A stretch of DNA of 64,000 nt from Nectonema munidae (GCA_030549495.1 JAUIRK010000673.1:806001-870000); one strand, 5' to 3'. Counted from the stretch's first letter, positions 1 through 11,612 are shown. Notes: generated by a model not told the origin, from the letters alone. A program made the numbers and translations.

Positions 1-201
1 TGGAAGGGAAGCGCCTTTGGAGGCTGGAAGTCGCGCGAAGATGTGCCCAAATTGGTGGAGAAGACTTTGGCTCCAGGGTCCTCGCTCGAACTGCGCAAGT
101 TCATCACTCATCAGATGCCGATCGAGAAAGTGAACGAGGTGCTCACAACGATGAGGCGCGGAGAAGTGATTCGTTGTGTTCTCTCTTTCGAGAGTTGCTG
201 A
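1..201 (+). CDS. ADH5: Class III alcohol dehydrogenase (glutathione-dependent formaldehyde dehydrogenase), C-terminal exon
   Basis: This is the last 66 codons and stop (TGA at 199-201) of an open frame running in from the window edge. The enzyme family oxidises S-hydroxymethylglutathione with NAD+ in the cytosol and also reduces S-nitrosoglutathione. The residues WKGSAFGGWKSREDVPKLVE match the conserved GTAFGGWK.K..VPKLV segment of class III enzymes, and HQMPIEKVNEVLTTMRRGE followed by IRCVLSF matches the usual end (P.EKIN.....L..G..IRTVL.F). The catalytic zinc ligands and most of the Rossmann fold lie upstream of the window. The exon is clearly GC-richer than the DNA after it. No disabling change is visible, so it is probably a live gene. 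Family assignment is from remembered consensus. Confidence 0.93.
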   Translation, partial: WKGSAFGGWKSREDVPKLVEKTLAPGSSLELRKFITHQMPIEKVNEVLTTMRRGEVIRCVLSFESC

Positions 202-326
202 ATGCCTTCGCTTTGTTTTCGCTTATTCTCTTGTCTCTTGATGTCACATCAATTTGACGGCATATTTGTGTATGGCCAAACACTACTAATCTATGCTTTT
301 GGACAATCACCTATTTTCATCCATTA

Positions 327-332
327 AATAAA
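327..332 (+). promoter_or_regulatory. Poly(A) signal of the ADH class III gene
   Basis: A canonical AATAAA lies about 125 bases after the dehydrogenase stop codon, a normal 3' UTR length. Sequence becomes strongly AT-rich and non-coding after it. Confidence 0.7.
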
Positions 333-1559
333 TGCCATAAACCGGTAAAATATCTTTTATTGAGAGAAAATGGCATTTTGAAAAGTATTACAGTTAACGG
401 TGTGAGATAAATGAAGGTTAGGTGAACACTTTCTATAATTTAAAGAGTTTTTATTCAAAGTTGTTTCTAAGTACGATACGTAATAATAAGGCTCGAGTTA
501 TAAAGTAGACGACAAATTAATCAAAATAAAATGATGTGCATATTTATTTTTATTTATTTAATTATTATCATTAAGACAAAACAACAGCTTTGTAGTTAGA
601 TATCACTAACAATTAGACAAAAGATTAAAAATATATGAGTATTTCGTATCTATAAGAACTATTCTACACTACACTCAGAAATCACAAGTTGTAATTCTTC
701 ACAACCATTATAATGTATTGCCATCAAAATATGCCTGACTAGAATTGCTTGAATGTCAGCTCATTTTTCATCATCACCATATGCTCCCATAATATGCGCT
801 TATTATCCTGTGATATGACTGTGAGGCAGACAGTATCAACGGAGGTTTTAATTATACAGTTCACGAAAAAATAGAATTCCAACTGTCTTCAAAATGTAAG
901 AAACTGAATTTCAAACAATATCAGTCCTCATTTTGATCAAAATAAAATTCTATAAAGATCCTTCATATCACATTCTCAAAACAAAAAGTTGCATTAATGA
1001 AGATGTCGATCAGTTAGTTGTTTAACTAGGTTATTTAAATTTGAAAATTCATAGTTAAATCAGATATAAAAATAAAGTAAATTATTATCAATTGTAAAAT
1101 TTAGTTAATTTAATTTGATGAATATTATAAATGTTTTTTTAAGAACTTTTTTTAATTTGAGAAATGTTTTTATTAACTTTTTGTAACTAGTTCATTCAAC
1201 TGATTTTTGAGTTAGTATAATTTTATATAAGCACAAAATAGTCAAAAAACTCTTTTCACTGCATGTTATTTCAACACAAAGTTTAACATATTTACCGTTT
1301 TGAAATTATTTTTTATAAAAATTCTGTTAAAAGCATATTTATCAACATAAATTTTTTTGATAACATCTGAAGAAGTCGATATATCGGGTGATGCGAATAA
1401 TATTAATGTAAGTTATGCCCAAAAGTGAAGTTTTAATATTGAGGAAGTTTGATGTACTATTTTTATCTTTGAAAATCTCAAAATAGAAATTGAACATATG
1501 GATAAATGAAATATAAGAAAGTTTTTGAAACTTTCAAACAAGTCATGTTCCAGCACTGA
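333..1559. other. AT-rich intergenic stretch, no gene seen
   Basis: I see no open frame with gene-like composition and no RNA gene. The last 200 bases may already belong to the hAT relic that follows: broken plus-strand frames run on into it. Confidence 0.5.
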
Positions 1560-3540
1560 TAATTTTATTATCTAATGATTAATATTTATCGGAAAAATTT
1601 AAGATCGCAGTTTCCATTCCAAAAAACTCCACTTATTTGTCACCAAGAATTCAAAATGAAATAGTTGCATCTTTAAAAAGTTTTGTTCTACAAAAAATAA
1701 TACTTGAAATCAATAACTCAACATATCTGTCATTGAAAGCTGATGGAACAAAAGATATAAGTGGAAAATAATGCCTATCAATTGTAAGTAGTTTAATGGG
1801 GTGCTCATTTTCATTGATTCCTTTTCTTTTGTGTAAGGTGTTGAGATTTTTGAAAGGAAAGACCGTAAAATAAGCATTAATTAGCATGGCCTATCTGAAA
1901 GAATGTGATGCATCTTCTATCAGCACCGCAATTCTAGACATTCTTGATCAGTGTAAAATTCAAAAACACAAAATTATGAGTCAATGCTATAATGGCGCTT
2001 ACGTGATGTCAGGTTATATTTTTTTAACTAAAATATATCTTAACAGGCAAGAAAAATGGAGTCCAAGAAAAAAACAGTGAAGCACTTGAAAGATACATTC
2101 CTTATATTCATTGTATAAACCATCAGCTTCACTTAGTTATCACTGCATATTTCCGTCATATAAACCATATTGAATTTCTTTTATCACAACTGACCAGGCT
2201 TTACAAGTTCACGAAAAAGGTTAAAGTTAAAACTTTTTTTAGTAAACAATTCAAAAAATTTATTCCAACAAGATGGACATCCCATTATGAATGTGTTAAT
2301 TCATTGATAAAAAAAATTATGGAAAAATAATATCTTCTCTAGAAAAAGTAAAAAATAGTTCTGATCTAGATGTTTCTTTCGACGATTCTTCAATATTTGT
2401 AATGCTTATGGTTGAAAATTTCTTAGTGTAATGAAGCGCTAATGACCACCTCCAAGTAAACTACATTTTCGAAGTTACATGAATAGTGCACTATACTAAT
2501 TGATTTAGAAAGAAGATAATAATATCATTATTGGGATAAGTTTGGTAGATTTGGTGAAAGTTTTGTTAGAATTCAAAGATGGCGAAAACGAATTTGATTC
2601 ATTAATCAAGAAAATAAGATTTTATCTTGACAATTCCAGTTCCACAGATAATATTCTTGATATTTTCGATAATAACGCAGAAAAAAACAACATTTTGTAT
2701 TCTCTACGATGAAACCTTACAATTGATTTTAGAGGAATTTGACAAGTTTGGTTTTCGACAAATGTTCATCCTTTTAATTCTTTTTTTTCAGGTTTAATGA
2801 AAAAAACTGCACAATAATGAAAGCACTTTCATATTTATCCCCTGAAAGTGTAGGATTTTTGGAATATGAAAAACTGAAACATTTTATATCCCATCTACAA
2901 AATATATCTCAGCAGATTTTTTCGGAACTTAAAGTTGGAAAAGAATATATTAAAAAAAGATACAGAAAGAATCTAACGTTATTGATGTTTTTGAAGTACT
3001 TGATACAGTTAAAGAAACATTTCCTAACATATATAACTTAAGCAATTTTGTATTATGTAAAATGATTTATTCTCTTTCAGGTCTTTTTACTGTAGGTTCG
3101 AGTACAGCAGTTTGTGAAAGAAATTTTTGAACCTTGAACAATTTAATATTTCTTTCTTTTATGAAAGAATATACTAAAAAATTGACAGAAAAATTCAAAA
3201 TTTTTTTTTCAAATAAAAGACTTACATTTTAAAGAAGTCATCAATTTCTTACTTTTTTGTTTTTCAAGTTAAAAACTTTTTGCAAAATTATATAAATTTT
3301 AGAAAAAAATGTTCTCATTTGTTGTTAGTCAACTTTTTCTTTTCAAGTAATGAAGATTTTATTTTTTTCGTGTTGTTAGTTTTTGTTGCCAAATAAATTC
3401 AGAAGCTGAAGAGGGAGGTAAGAATTGCAACAGTTACTTATTGGAATAAACTTAACTAATAAGTTTAAAACTTTTTAAAATTAATTAGACTCCAACTTGC
3501 CCCCCCCCCTCCCTAGAAAAAATTTCTGGGTACGCCCCTG
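1560..3540 (+). mobile_element. Decayed hAT transposon, ZMYM/DUF4371-like transposase
   Basis: Broken plus-strand frames read like a hAT transposase of the kind related to ZMYM-type host proteins. In order: LSLKADGTKDISGK near 1715-1770, the frame 1886-2080 with CYNGAYVMSG (family YDGA..MSG), YIHCINHQLHLVI near 2105-2150, PTRWTSHYECVNS near 2265-2305, and the C-terminal dimerisation motif GSSTAVCERNF near 3096-3130. Several stops and frameshifts make it a pseudogene. The right end, at 3503-3540, reads CTGGGTACGCCCCTG after a poly-C tract; its complement CAGGGGCGTACCCAG is a typical hAT terminus. I did not find a matching left end or target duplication, so the left boundary is approximate. Confidence 0.75.
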
Positions 3541-3559
3541 CAACCAAATGATCAAAATT

Positions 3560-5292
3560 ATGACTCTGAAAGAGAAGAAAGTTGAACCTCACGATGTAAG
3601 AAGTTTTCATTGATGTTGAAGAATATATTTAAAGATTTAGCTGTTTCTTCAAAAAGGTAAAAACTAATGATATACAATGGAAAAAAACTATGATACTTTT
3701 GAAAATCATTTATACAACTATGAAAATAAGGATTTCTTTGAAGATTTTTCTTTTTACACTGATAAATCGCATTATGAATTATTTATTGAAATACTTGGAC
3801 TAAACTATCTTGACTATTTTAGTAGAAATGACAAATGTGTATGCTAAACAAAACCTTTCCAATTTTACTACAAATTCAGCCTTCGATTCGGCATTATTTT
3901 GTTTAGCGGATATCATCAAGTTCCTAAATAAGACGATTACTGGTCTACAAGTGAAGATTTGTCTAATAATATTGTTTCAAAGATAATGTCTCATTTTAAA
4001 TTTCTTTGTTCTAATGTGTTTTCATTTAGTAGATAATTAAATCTTGCTTCAGGAAAAACAGCAGAAATAAAACCGATTTATGATCATATTTCTAATCAAT
4101 GTTTAAAAGTTGGTAAAGGAGTGTTTTCAAAAAATTTAAGTATAGATGAACAAATGGTACCTTATTATGGACGTCATAGTTGTAAAATATTTATGAGAGG
4201 TAAACCAATTCGTTTTGGTTACAAAATTTGGATAATGTGCAGCCCTGATGGTTTTCCTTTTTCAATGGAAATTTATACAGGGGCTGAACAAAGTAAAGAG
4301 AAATCTAAGGTACCATTGGGGACAAAAGTTGTGAAAAATTTAATTTCAGTAATAAACAATCCAGAAAATCACTGTATTTATTTTGATAATTTCTTTTCTT
4401 GGTATGATCTTTTATCAGACTTGTCAAATAAGGAGTTCAGAACAATAAGAGATAACAGAACCAAATAATATCCTCTTATTTCAGTAAAAGATTTTAAAAC
4501 TAAAAATAGAGGAGAATTTAATTATTGTGGAAATGAAAATGTTGTTTTAGTCAGATCGAACGATAACAATGTGGTGACTGCAATCTCTAACTGGATTGGA
4601 GTTTATCCATTGCAAACAGTCAGTAGATACTCTTCAAAGACAAAACAAAGAATCAATGTTCCTATTCCAAAACCCATTTCTTTGTATAATGATAATATGG
4701 GTGGTGTTGATCTACTTGATAGATTACTTGCTTCTTACAGACCAAAAATTAGGTCAAAAAATGGTGGTGAAACTTATTTTCTAATGGTCTAAATATGATT
4801 GTTGTTGCAGCTTCATTGTTACGTTTGTGGAAAAGACGCTAAATCGCATTTAGAAGAGAGTTTTATCTTTAGCTGCAATGAAAGTTGGTATAAATAAATA
4901 TAGAATTCGCAAAGGAGGACCAAGCGCACCTGTTTTGAATGATATAATCAATTATGGACTGAATCACTTTCTCACACCTTCAACTCAAGGAAGATGCAAC
5001 TTGTGCAAATAAAAAAATACGACTAAGCAATGTGAAAGTTGTAATAAACGTTATCATGAAAAATGCTTTTCAATTTTTCATAAAATTTAAGTTTTTATAT
5101 TGAATAAATTTTTTTGTGTTTATTGTTATTTGAACTGCCAACGTTTCACTTTTGGAACATGTAATTTTTTATGATTCTTTGAGAAAATTAGCTAAGAATT
5201 TTAAATTTTATATTAACTACTAATGATAATTAAAATACTTTAGTTTTTTAGAAAAAAATTACAAAATTCAATAGAGCGGCGGTTAAAAGGTT
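3560..5292 (+). mobile_element. Decayed piggyBac transposon, copy A
   Basis: Plus-strand transposase fragments with the piggyBac DDE signature. The frame 4121-4468 has NLSIDEQMVPYYGRHSCKIF (first Asp) and CIYFDNFFSWYDL (second Asp). The frame 4571-4792 has YNDNMGGVDLLDRLLASYRP (third Asp region). A Cys-rich tail (CNLCK...CESCNKRYHEKCF) is readable near 4990-5080. There is a stop between the two frames (about 4466) and a frameshift near 4760. The 5' third (3560-4100) is heavily decayed. A likely right terminus, GAGCGGCGG followed by TTAA, lies at 5274-5290; no left TTAA end was recognised. Confidence 0.82.
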
Positions 5293-5559
5293 GTTGCGAA
5301 CTTTTGCTGTAGGAACTTTATGCTAGGAATAATGCCAGTATAGGTAAACTGACGTATTTTGAGTCGTTTTGACTTCTTTAGGTTGAATATTAAAATTTAT
5401 GTTTATTACAGAGTAGAGTTGGGTGTATTTAAGAAGAAAGGAAGATCATGATGTGATTAAACAAAATGGGATCTAACTTCGAGCCCTGTAGAAACCCTTT
5501 TTGTTGAGAGATCGTATGAGGCAACAGAGACGTAGTGTTTTGAATTTTATTTTAATTTT

Positions 5560-5665
5560 GATATGAGCTGTCAATTCGAATCATTTTTGAGACTGATCTT
5601 CATAAAAGTTGACATCACTAAATTCAGCATACTTGAAAATGGCATACCCTAAAATACTTTTTAGT
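5560..5665 (+). repeat. Solitary unit of a dispersed repeat that is tandem at 59.5-60.0 kb
   Basis: It contains 'atgagctgtcaattcg' and 'gacatcactaaattcagcat' in the same order and spacing as in the array near 59470-59960. It does not code for protein. Confidence 0.6.
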
Positions 5666-6187
5666 TTTTCAATAAAATTTTTAATTTTCATATGACCTGA
5701 TATCGATAGCTTGACAAAACTTCAGAAGCAAAAGCCACTAAATATACGTTTTTGAGCACGTATAACTTTTTTTCGACAAAATGTCACCAAACTTTACATA
5801 GCTGTTGGGATTAAATGCAATCTTATATCAAAATTTCAAAAAATGTTAACAACTTTTGAAAATAAACACCAAATAATTCGAAAAAAAGTGATATCAGTGG
5901 TCTGGCAATACCACGGGAGACAACAAAAGAAAATGACTAAATGTATAGAAAGTATATGTAACATACAAAGTATAGGCGTTTGCCAGACATATTATATATC
6001 TAAATATAGTTTTCATTTTTTATGATGGACACCAGAAAACCAACTTCCAAAGAAAATTTCTTAATGAAAATTGCATATTTTCTAATAGGGTACTAGATAC
6101 AAAATATATTAAATCTCAGAAAAATTAAATAAAAAGTCATGATGATCAAAATTTTTATCAGCTGGAATCTATAAAAAGCGCTAAATT
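5666..6187. other. AT-rich stretch, no gene seen
   Basis: Only a short open frame of unremarkable composition is present; no domain, RNA gene or repeat end recognised. Confidence 0.4.
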
Positions 6188-6455
6188 CTATTTATGCGTG
6201 AGTAAGTAAGTAAGTCTATATATAGCTTCCGTTTATAATCAGACTTTTCAAATAAGGGGTTCAGAACAATAAGAGATAACAGAACCAAAAAATGTCCTCT
6301 TATATCAATAAAAGATTTTAAAACCAAAAATAGAGGAGAATTTGATTATTGTGGAAATGGAAATGTTGTTTTAGTCAGATGGAACGATAATAATGTGAAT
6401 TTGATTATAAACGGAAGCTATATATAGACTTACTTACTTACTCACCCATAAATAG
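6188..6455 (+). mobile_element. Hairpin (inverted-repeat) element carrying a captured piggyBac transposase fragment
   Basis: Two 54-base inverted repeats, 6188-6241 and 6402-6455, differ at one position (cgtgag versus gggtgag on the comparable strand) and include 'gtgagtaagtaagtaagt' and 'agcttccgtttataatca'. They enclose about 160 bases that match piggyBac copy A around 4412-4570 in the same orientation, with roughly 12 mismatches by eye. The captured piece keeps family residues that copy A has lost (for example RGEFDYCG and VVLVRWNDN, where copy A reads N and S), so it came from a better-preserved copy. The repeats themselves do not resemble piggyBac ends. It could be a small non-autonomous element that picked up a gene fragment, or a one-off palindromic insertion. 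Confidence 0.85.
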
Positions 6456-7194
6456 ATGACTACTTTTTCGCGACACGATTTCGAAAATTTGTTAATTTTT
6501 TAAAAATATATAATGTAATATCTTTAATTTCTACCAAGAGATGAATATAGGCATATATTAATTTTAAAAATTTTTTTAATTTTGATGTAATGGGAAAAAT
6601 CTAATGTTTTCCTTATACTTTCAAGACAAAATTTGTTTCAAAAACGTAACATTAAAAATACGAGTTTTGATTAGGTTATTAATAATTTTTCTATATTTTA
6701 ATTTTATTTGCCTTATATTGTTCGTATAAGCCCAATGTCAAAAATTAATTCATTATTTTGTTTTAATTTGTAAATTTCAATTTTTTGATCGCGTGGCCCA
6801 TAACTTAGATGAAGGGGCGCGGCCCCAAACCTCGTTGTTACTCATTTTCAAATATGCTAAATTTAATGGGAATGTTCATTTTTTATGATCAATCAATCAA
6901 ACATGTCAAAAAAAGATTATAGAATTAAATATTTTTAAAAAGTTTTATACACATATGCCAATTTTCAAGTTCATTTTTTATGAAAAACATCCAAATTTAT
7001 TAAAAAAATCAATCAAACCTGTTAATGAATGTAAAATATATGACCTTCAAAATAATTTCTACTTGCAGTATTTCTTTGTTCATTATTTTCTTAATTTATT
7101 TAATAAATCAACTCTTAGTGTTTAATTCACTCAAAATATTGCAATTGTCAGTAAATTAGGTAATTCTATAGGACTTTCGTCTATTTGGATAAAA
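6456..7194. other. AT-rich stretch, no gene seen
   Basis: A short GC-richer patch near 6785-6830 resembles eroded transposon sequence but cannot be assigned. Nothing else stands out. Confidence 0.35.
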
Positions 7195-7335
7195 ATTCGT
7201 TAACTGTTCGTAGTCTCTACGTCATTTCTTCTATACTTTATACAGTATGTAATTTTGCTATCCATTCTATGATGATCCTTTCTTAGTACCTCTACTTTCA
7301 TCAAAAATTAATTTTCTACAACTTGTGTCCAAAAA
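7195..7335 (+). repeat. Dispersed repeat, partner of 61260-61390
   Basis: The stretch with 'catttcttctatactttata' and 'attctatgatgatcctttct' recurs at 61266-61340 in the same orientation, close to identical in the core and fading on both sides. The family is unknown and non-coding here. Confidence 0.8.
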
Positions 7336-8085
7336 ACCTTTTATCTAGACATTTTAGGAAAATGCATGAAACTTGATGAGGGATATAATTTAGGCAATTT
7401 TATACAATAGAAGTTCTAGTTGAGTGAAAGAGGGCGGCTGCGCTGAAAATTTTGCTTGAAATTTTGAAGGTGTTCAATCAATCATTTCAAATTTTTTAAC
7501 TCTTTCATTTTGTTTAAAAACAGTTTTGCCAAAAATTCAAAACATTACTATTTTAATGTTCATTATTGAAAGTTATCTGAATCAATACAAAATCCTACTT
7601 AAAAAAAATAGATGAAAAATTTAAAGGCAATAAAAATAACAAAATCATTTAAAAAAAAATAAAAATCAACACATTTTCTAGTACACGATTATAATAATCA
7701 ATCTTTCTGAAAAGTTTTTAAAACAACAGCATTCTCGAATTTAGGTTAATATAATTTTTACAGCTAGGCTTCTATTATCACATGTAGCATTTTAAAGAAG
7801 ATAAAAATGATGCGTCTTAATTGCTAGCCTAACTAAAAAGGTAATAATTAAGCCCTTTGTTATATTGCTTAATTCACAAAAAATAACGATATTAAATAAC
7901 CAGATAAAACAAATTAAAAATTATTCTTGAAAAATCATGTTTTATGGGCCCAAATGTTGATTTACGTAGAGCTGTATAGCCTTGCCAGGGTCATCTTGGT
8001 AGCAAATGTTAAGCGTACTTGATGATGTAAAAACAGGAGATATCGTGAAGAAAAAAGGCATCTCTAGAAGAAGATGTATAAAATG
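7336..8085. other. AT-rich stretch downstream of TMEM201, no gene seen
   Basis: No open frame of note. The stretch lies past the poly(A) signal of the minus-strand gene. Confidence 0.35.
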
Positions 8086-8091
8086 TTTATT
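8086..8091 (-). promoter_or_regulatory. Poly(A) signal of the TMEM201-like gene
   Basis: AATAAA on the minus strand about 17 bases after the stop codon at 8108-8110. Close, but workable for a short 3' UTR; further signals could lie beyond. Confidence 0.5.
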
Positions 8092-8107
8092 GAAAGAATA
8101 AAGGGCT

Positions 8108-8379
8108 TTAAAAGAAATTGGTGACGCAACGAAAGATGAAGACGGCGTTCACGCCCAATGAAAGCCCGAAAGCGAGCGAACAGAGCAGCAAAAGAGAAGA
8201 CGGGCGGAAGTGGTGGTGATGGTGCACGGCCACATCGTAGGAGTCTAGGGAGGTATCTTTGGACGGACTGCTGCTGAGGTGAGACGAGGCCTCGCTCTCG
8301 GGGTCGAAGGGCGCCATTTTGTCGAACACGTTACACGTCGATGGTACCAACACGCTTCTTCCTAAAGTAAAGACGGCGG
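8108..8379 (-). CDS. TMEM201: TMEM201/SAMP1-like protein, last exon with C-terminal membrane segment
   Basis: The acceptor is 'aagtgttttgcag' and the exon then encodes 89 residues before TAA at 8108-8110. It starts AVFTLGRSVLVPSTCNVFDK, runs through an acidic/Ser stretch (DPESEASSHLSSSPSKDTS) and five His in a row, and ends with a hydrophobic helix (LLLLCSLAFGLSLGVNAVFI) a few residues before the C-terminus. Vertebrate SAMP1 also ends with a short hydrophobic helix (RGLLAVSLAANALF), which supports the link to the zinc-domain exons at 17.8-19.4 kb. The protein family sits in the inner nuclear membrane and binds lamins and LINC complexes. The exon begins in phase 1, which suits the donor proposed at 11002. 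Confidence 0.8.
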
Positions 8380-8498
8380 CTGCAAAACACTTAAAAGAAA
8401 CAGACGGACGTAAGCATTTAATGCAGGAGCCCACATCCTTTTTTAATCCAACTGTCAAAAATTTTCGATAAGTTGTACATGTATATAAATTCATTTTA

Positions 8499-10116
8499 AC
8501 GGATATTACATAATAGTAGCACTGCTATTAATAAATTAGTAGCAGTACAAATGGTACTGCTACAATTCAAAAAATTTATTAAAAAATTTAATTAACGTTA
8601 AATTGTATAGACAAAAATTTTTTTAACGTTACCTTGTTCATCATAGACAACAAGATCATCCAGTTGTTCAATTAATTCAAGCTCTTCTGGGTTAACTTTT
8701 CCTTCTCCTCAATTTACCCAGGCTTTACAGAATCGCTCACCATAAACATCATGCTTTGCAATTTCTGTAATCATTAGAAAAGCCAGAAGATGCAATGCTG
8801 ATAGAAATGTTTGTCAGAGTCATCGCCTGCCACGCATCTCGAAGCCACGATTCCACTATTCATGTTTCTGGAGGCTTTGGATTTCCATTTCTTGTATACT
8901 GAACAGCATCAGAGTTCTTCCAAGCATTAATGGTGCATGCTACTCGATCTTTAAGTTCACGAAAAACCCCAATATCACCAGCTTGAAGGTATGCTGTACA
9001 ACCACCAGGAATTACAATGAGCTCAATATTTCTTTTTCTACAATGCTCTTTGATGAGTTTTGAGATATGAGCACGACAACTATCCCACACAATACATTTT
9101 CCGGTTCGAATATCCACAATAGGAAATACTGCATCAATCCATTTAATGAACAATTGTGAATTAACCCATGTTGCTGATAGAAGAGGTCCAGTAAGCCGCG
9201 TGATATTGTAACTCTGTTTCCCTTTATGTATCAGAAGAGGTGCTGCTTTTCGACCATTTGCCCAAAAAGCTACACATGCTGTTATTCTCATCGAAGCGAA
9301 ACCAGTAGATCGAATAATGACATGACGCTGTCCTTCAAAATCGATTGTTTGACTGCGACAATCATCAAAATATACAGATGTTTCATCCATTTTACTTTCG
9401 ACTTTGCAGATAAACCATGTAGTCAACTGTTCTTTGAATAAGTTGATCATCTGTGAGTGTTGTCAAATTTGTCATTCGACGAAGTGAACGTTTGAATGAA
9501 AGAAGTGCACCATGTACTAGAGGCCTTAAAACCCTCAACATTGTTCTCTTGTGCCAGAACTGTTGCTTGAGCTCGAACAAAGTTTCTTGTGACCTTCATT
9601 TTACGAATTCGCATTTCAACAATAGTATCAAATAATATATCTTCAATTTTTCCAAGCGTCGTTGGTCTTCCAGCTCCTGTACATCTCTTTTTAGAATTAG
9701 AAACTTCTTTGATTTCATCTTTTTTACGCCACCATTGGTAGTACTGTGACTCTGAATAGTTTAAATTTCTTGTTTTACAGAAATGAACATACGCTTTATG
9801 AACACTACAATTATTTTCCTCAATGTATGTAATAACTTCTTTTTTAAATGTTACTGATATGCTTTGTCGTTTCGCCATTTTGGCAAAATAAGACTAAGAA
9901 AATATTAAAAAAGTAAAATTGACAAGATAAAGACTTAAAAAATTCAAATAAACAAAATAAAAATTAAATTATTTTTGATTAATTTTCATTTTTTTATTAA
10001 TTAAGGGTCTATCACAGGTTCGCTTTTTACTGCTACTATTTTTATTGTAGCAGTATGCTGCTACTAATACAATACTGCTACTAATTAAGCCACTGCTACT
10101 AATATGTAATATCCGT
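8499..10116 (-). mobile_element. pogo/Tigger-like DNA transposon with TA target duplication
   Basis: The ends are inverted: ACGGATATTACATAATAGTA at 8499 and its counterpart ending ...TAATATCCGT at 10116, each flanked by TA (8497-8498, 10117-10118). The motif AGTAGCAGTA or its complement recurs several times near both ends, like subterminal transposase sites. The transposase is on the minus strand. Residues from 9878 read as a helix-turn-helix domain (VTFKKEVITYIEENNCSVHK). The catalytic part in 8860-9450 has KMDETSVYFDD, CIVWDSCRAH and GGCTAYLQAGDIGVFRELKD, the DDE layout of pogo-type proteins. At least two frameshifts near 9440-9560 split the gene, so it is inactive. It lies in the last intron of the TMEM201-like gene, in the same orientation. 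Confidence 0.88.
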
Positions 10117-10602
10117 TAGTTTGTAGACAGATTTTATTTATGATCATTAATTCATTTAATAATAACCTACTGTGTTTACTTTTAATCTCAATTTCATTTT
10201 GAAAATAAATAAAGAATCCAGCCTTTCACAAGGAAATTATTCAAACATAATAAATTTGCTTTTACAGATAACGAATACTTTAAATAGTTTTATAAGCAGT
10301 ATCTATTTATTAGCCTGATGAATTCGTATAAGACTTTAATTATATAGCACTATCCTTAAATTGAAAATTCAAGAAAAAAGTTCTGTCATTCATGACTGCA
10401 AAGATAAAATTAATTTTAAGTTAATGGCGTTAGTACGATAGTAAAGGAGAAAATGAAAATAAACAATAGAAAGTAGGGCGAAAACATATTAATTTGGGGA
10501 AGAAGAGACGAACAAACACTCAAATCTAAAACAACAACTCGATCTTGAGAAAAATGCCTTACAAAAAGTGCAAAATCGAGATTAGAAGAAATCTTCAATC
10601 AT

Positions 10603-10636
10603 ATAGATCTTCTTTCTGCTAAGAAAGAAGATCTAT
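10603..10636. repeat. Perfect 15-bp stem hairpin
   Basis: 'atagatcttctttct' (10603-10617) is followed after a 4-base loop by its exact complement (10622-10636). It is in the last TMEM201 intron. No transposon end or RNA gene is apparent around it. Confidence 0.8.
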
Positions 10637-11001
10637 GCGTAAATTCTTTCTAGAACTATTTTCAGTTCTTGTTTATGATTTAAAAAAGAATAAAATATTT
10701 GTTATTTTTAAATATAAGACTTCATTATTTGTGAATAAATAAAATCTTTTTCAAAAAATATAAGTAAAAATAAGGCAAAATTTACTCAATATTTTGAAGA
10801 TAAGAACAGCAGGGTTAAGGGTAGTTACAACTTGAAAATAAAAGGGAAAAAGAATTGTCACCACCGCTTCAACATACATAATTTATTAGAAAGAGCAACA
10901 AATGTGTGAGAAGAACGAGTCCATCCTTCTAATTAGGCCAATGGCAGGAGAGGGGAGAGCGATGTTCTAGCAGGGCACTAAGATAGAAGATAAATCCGTA
11001 C

Positions 11002-11145
11002 TTCTACTTTTCTGGGCGTCCAAGTTGATATCTTTGATTCCATTTTGTATTTCTTCTTGGTCTCTTTTGGAAAAAGAGGAGTTGGGGAGATTGAAGGGCT
11101 TGAACGAGCTTTTAAAGTCTGGATGATAAGAAGCGAAAAAGGGAT
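11002..11145 (-). CDS. TMEM201: TMEM201-like protein, Ser/Lys-rich exon (candidate)
   Basis: A pyrimidine-rich acceptor (ttcttcttttag) precedes a frame reading DPFFASYHPDFKSSFKPFN and then NGIKDINLDAQKSR. Donors at AA|GTACGG (exon end 11002) or AAAA|GTAGAA (end 11008) both leave phase 1, matching the last exon. Composition fits the disordered nucleoplasmic tail of SAMP1 proteins, but conservation is too low to prove homology. The evidence is splice-phase consistency and position. The intron before it would be only 47 bases. Confidence 0.55.
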
Positions 11146-11192
11146 CTAAAAGAAGAAGAGTTGCAAAAAGAAGAAAGAGATGGCGAAGAAAC

Positions 11193-11353
11193 CGTTATCA
11201 GCGACGCTCCTCTTGTGTGTGCTTTGGGGCGAGAGAAAGAAGGGATGGGGCGGAGCATTTGGAAAGTTGAGAGGGGAAGTGTTCCCCAATAGACTGAAAT
11301 CGTTTGCTTGGAGAGATTTGTGAGTGAAGAGCTCGCCTGCTTTTCTCTGCTTC
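11193..11353 (-). CDS. TMEM201: TMEM201-like protein, Ser/Pro-rich exon (candidate)
   Basis: The acceptor tttctgtttgttcag lies at 11354-11368. The frame that joins in phase to the next exon reads KQRKAGELFTHKSLQANDFS followed by LLGNTSPLNFPNAPPHPF and STHKRSVADN, ending AAC G|GTTTCT. The DFSLLGNTSP stretch resembles DYFSLLSGSCP in human SAMP1. The donor GTTTCT is weak. Joining to the 13.8-kb exon is off by one phase, so a small exon may be missing or one boundary may be wrong. Two other frames are also open here, which keeps confidence moderate. Confidence 0.5.
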
Positions 11354-11612
11354 CTGAACAAACAGAAAACGAACGACTTATCGACAGCCTTTTTGCGCGG
11401 GTGATGTGAACGATCACATGCCTGCATTTATATGAAGTGACGTGCATACGTCTATATGGACTATATCTCTTATATGCTAATCTGTATAACTAGAATTCAT
11501 ATATATTCTCCAAGCTTCCTTACCTCAATCTTTTGAAATGGATTTCATACATGCATAAAAATATTACATATCTTCCTTTTTAAATCATTATTAAATCACT
11601 CTTGGTTGTGAA

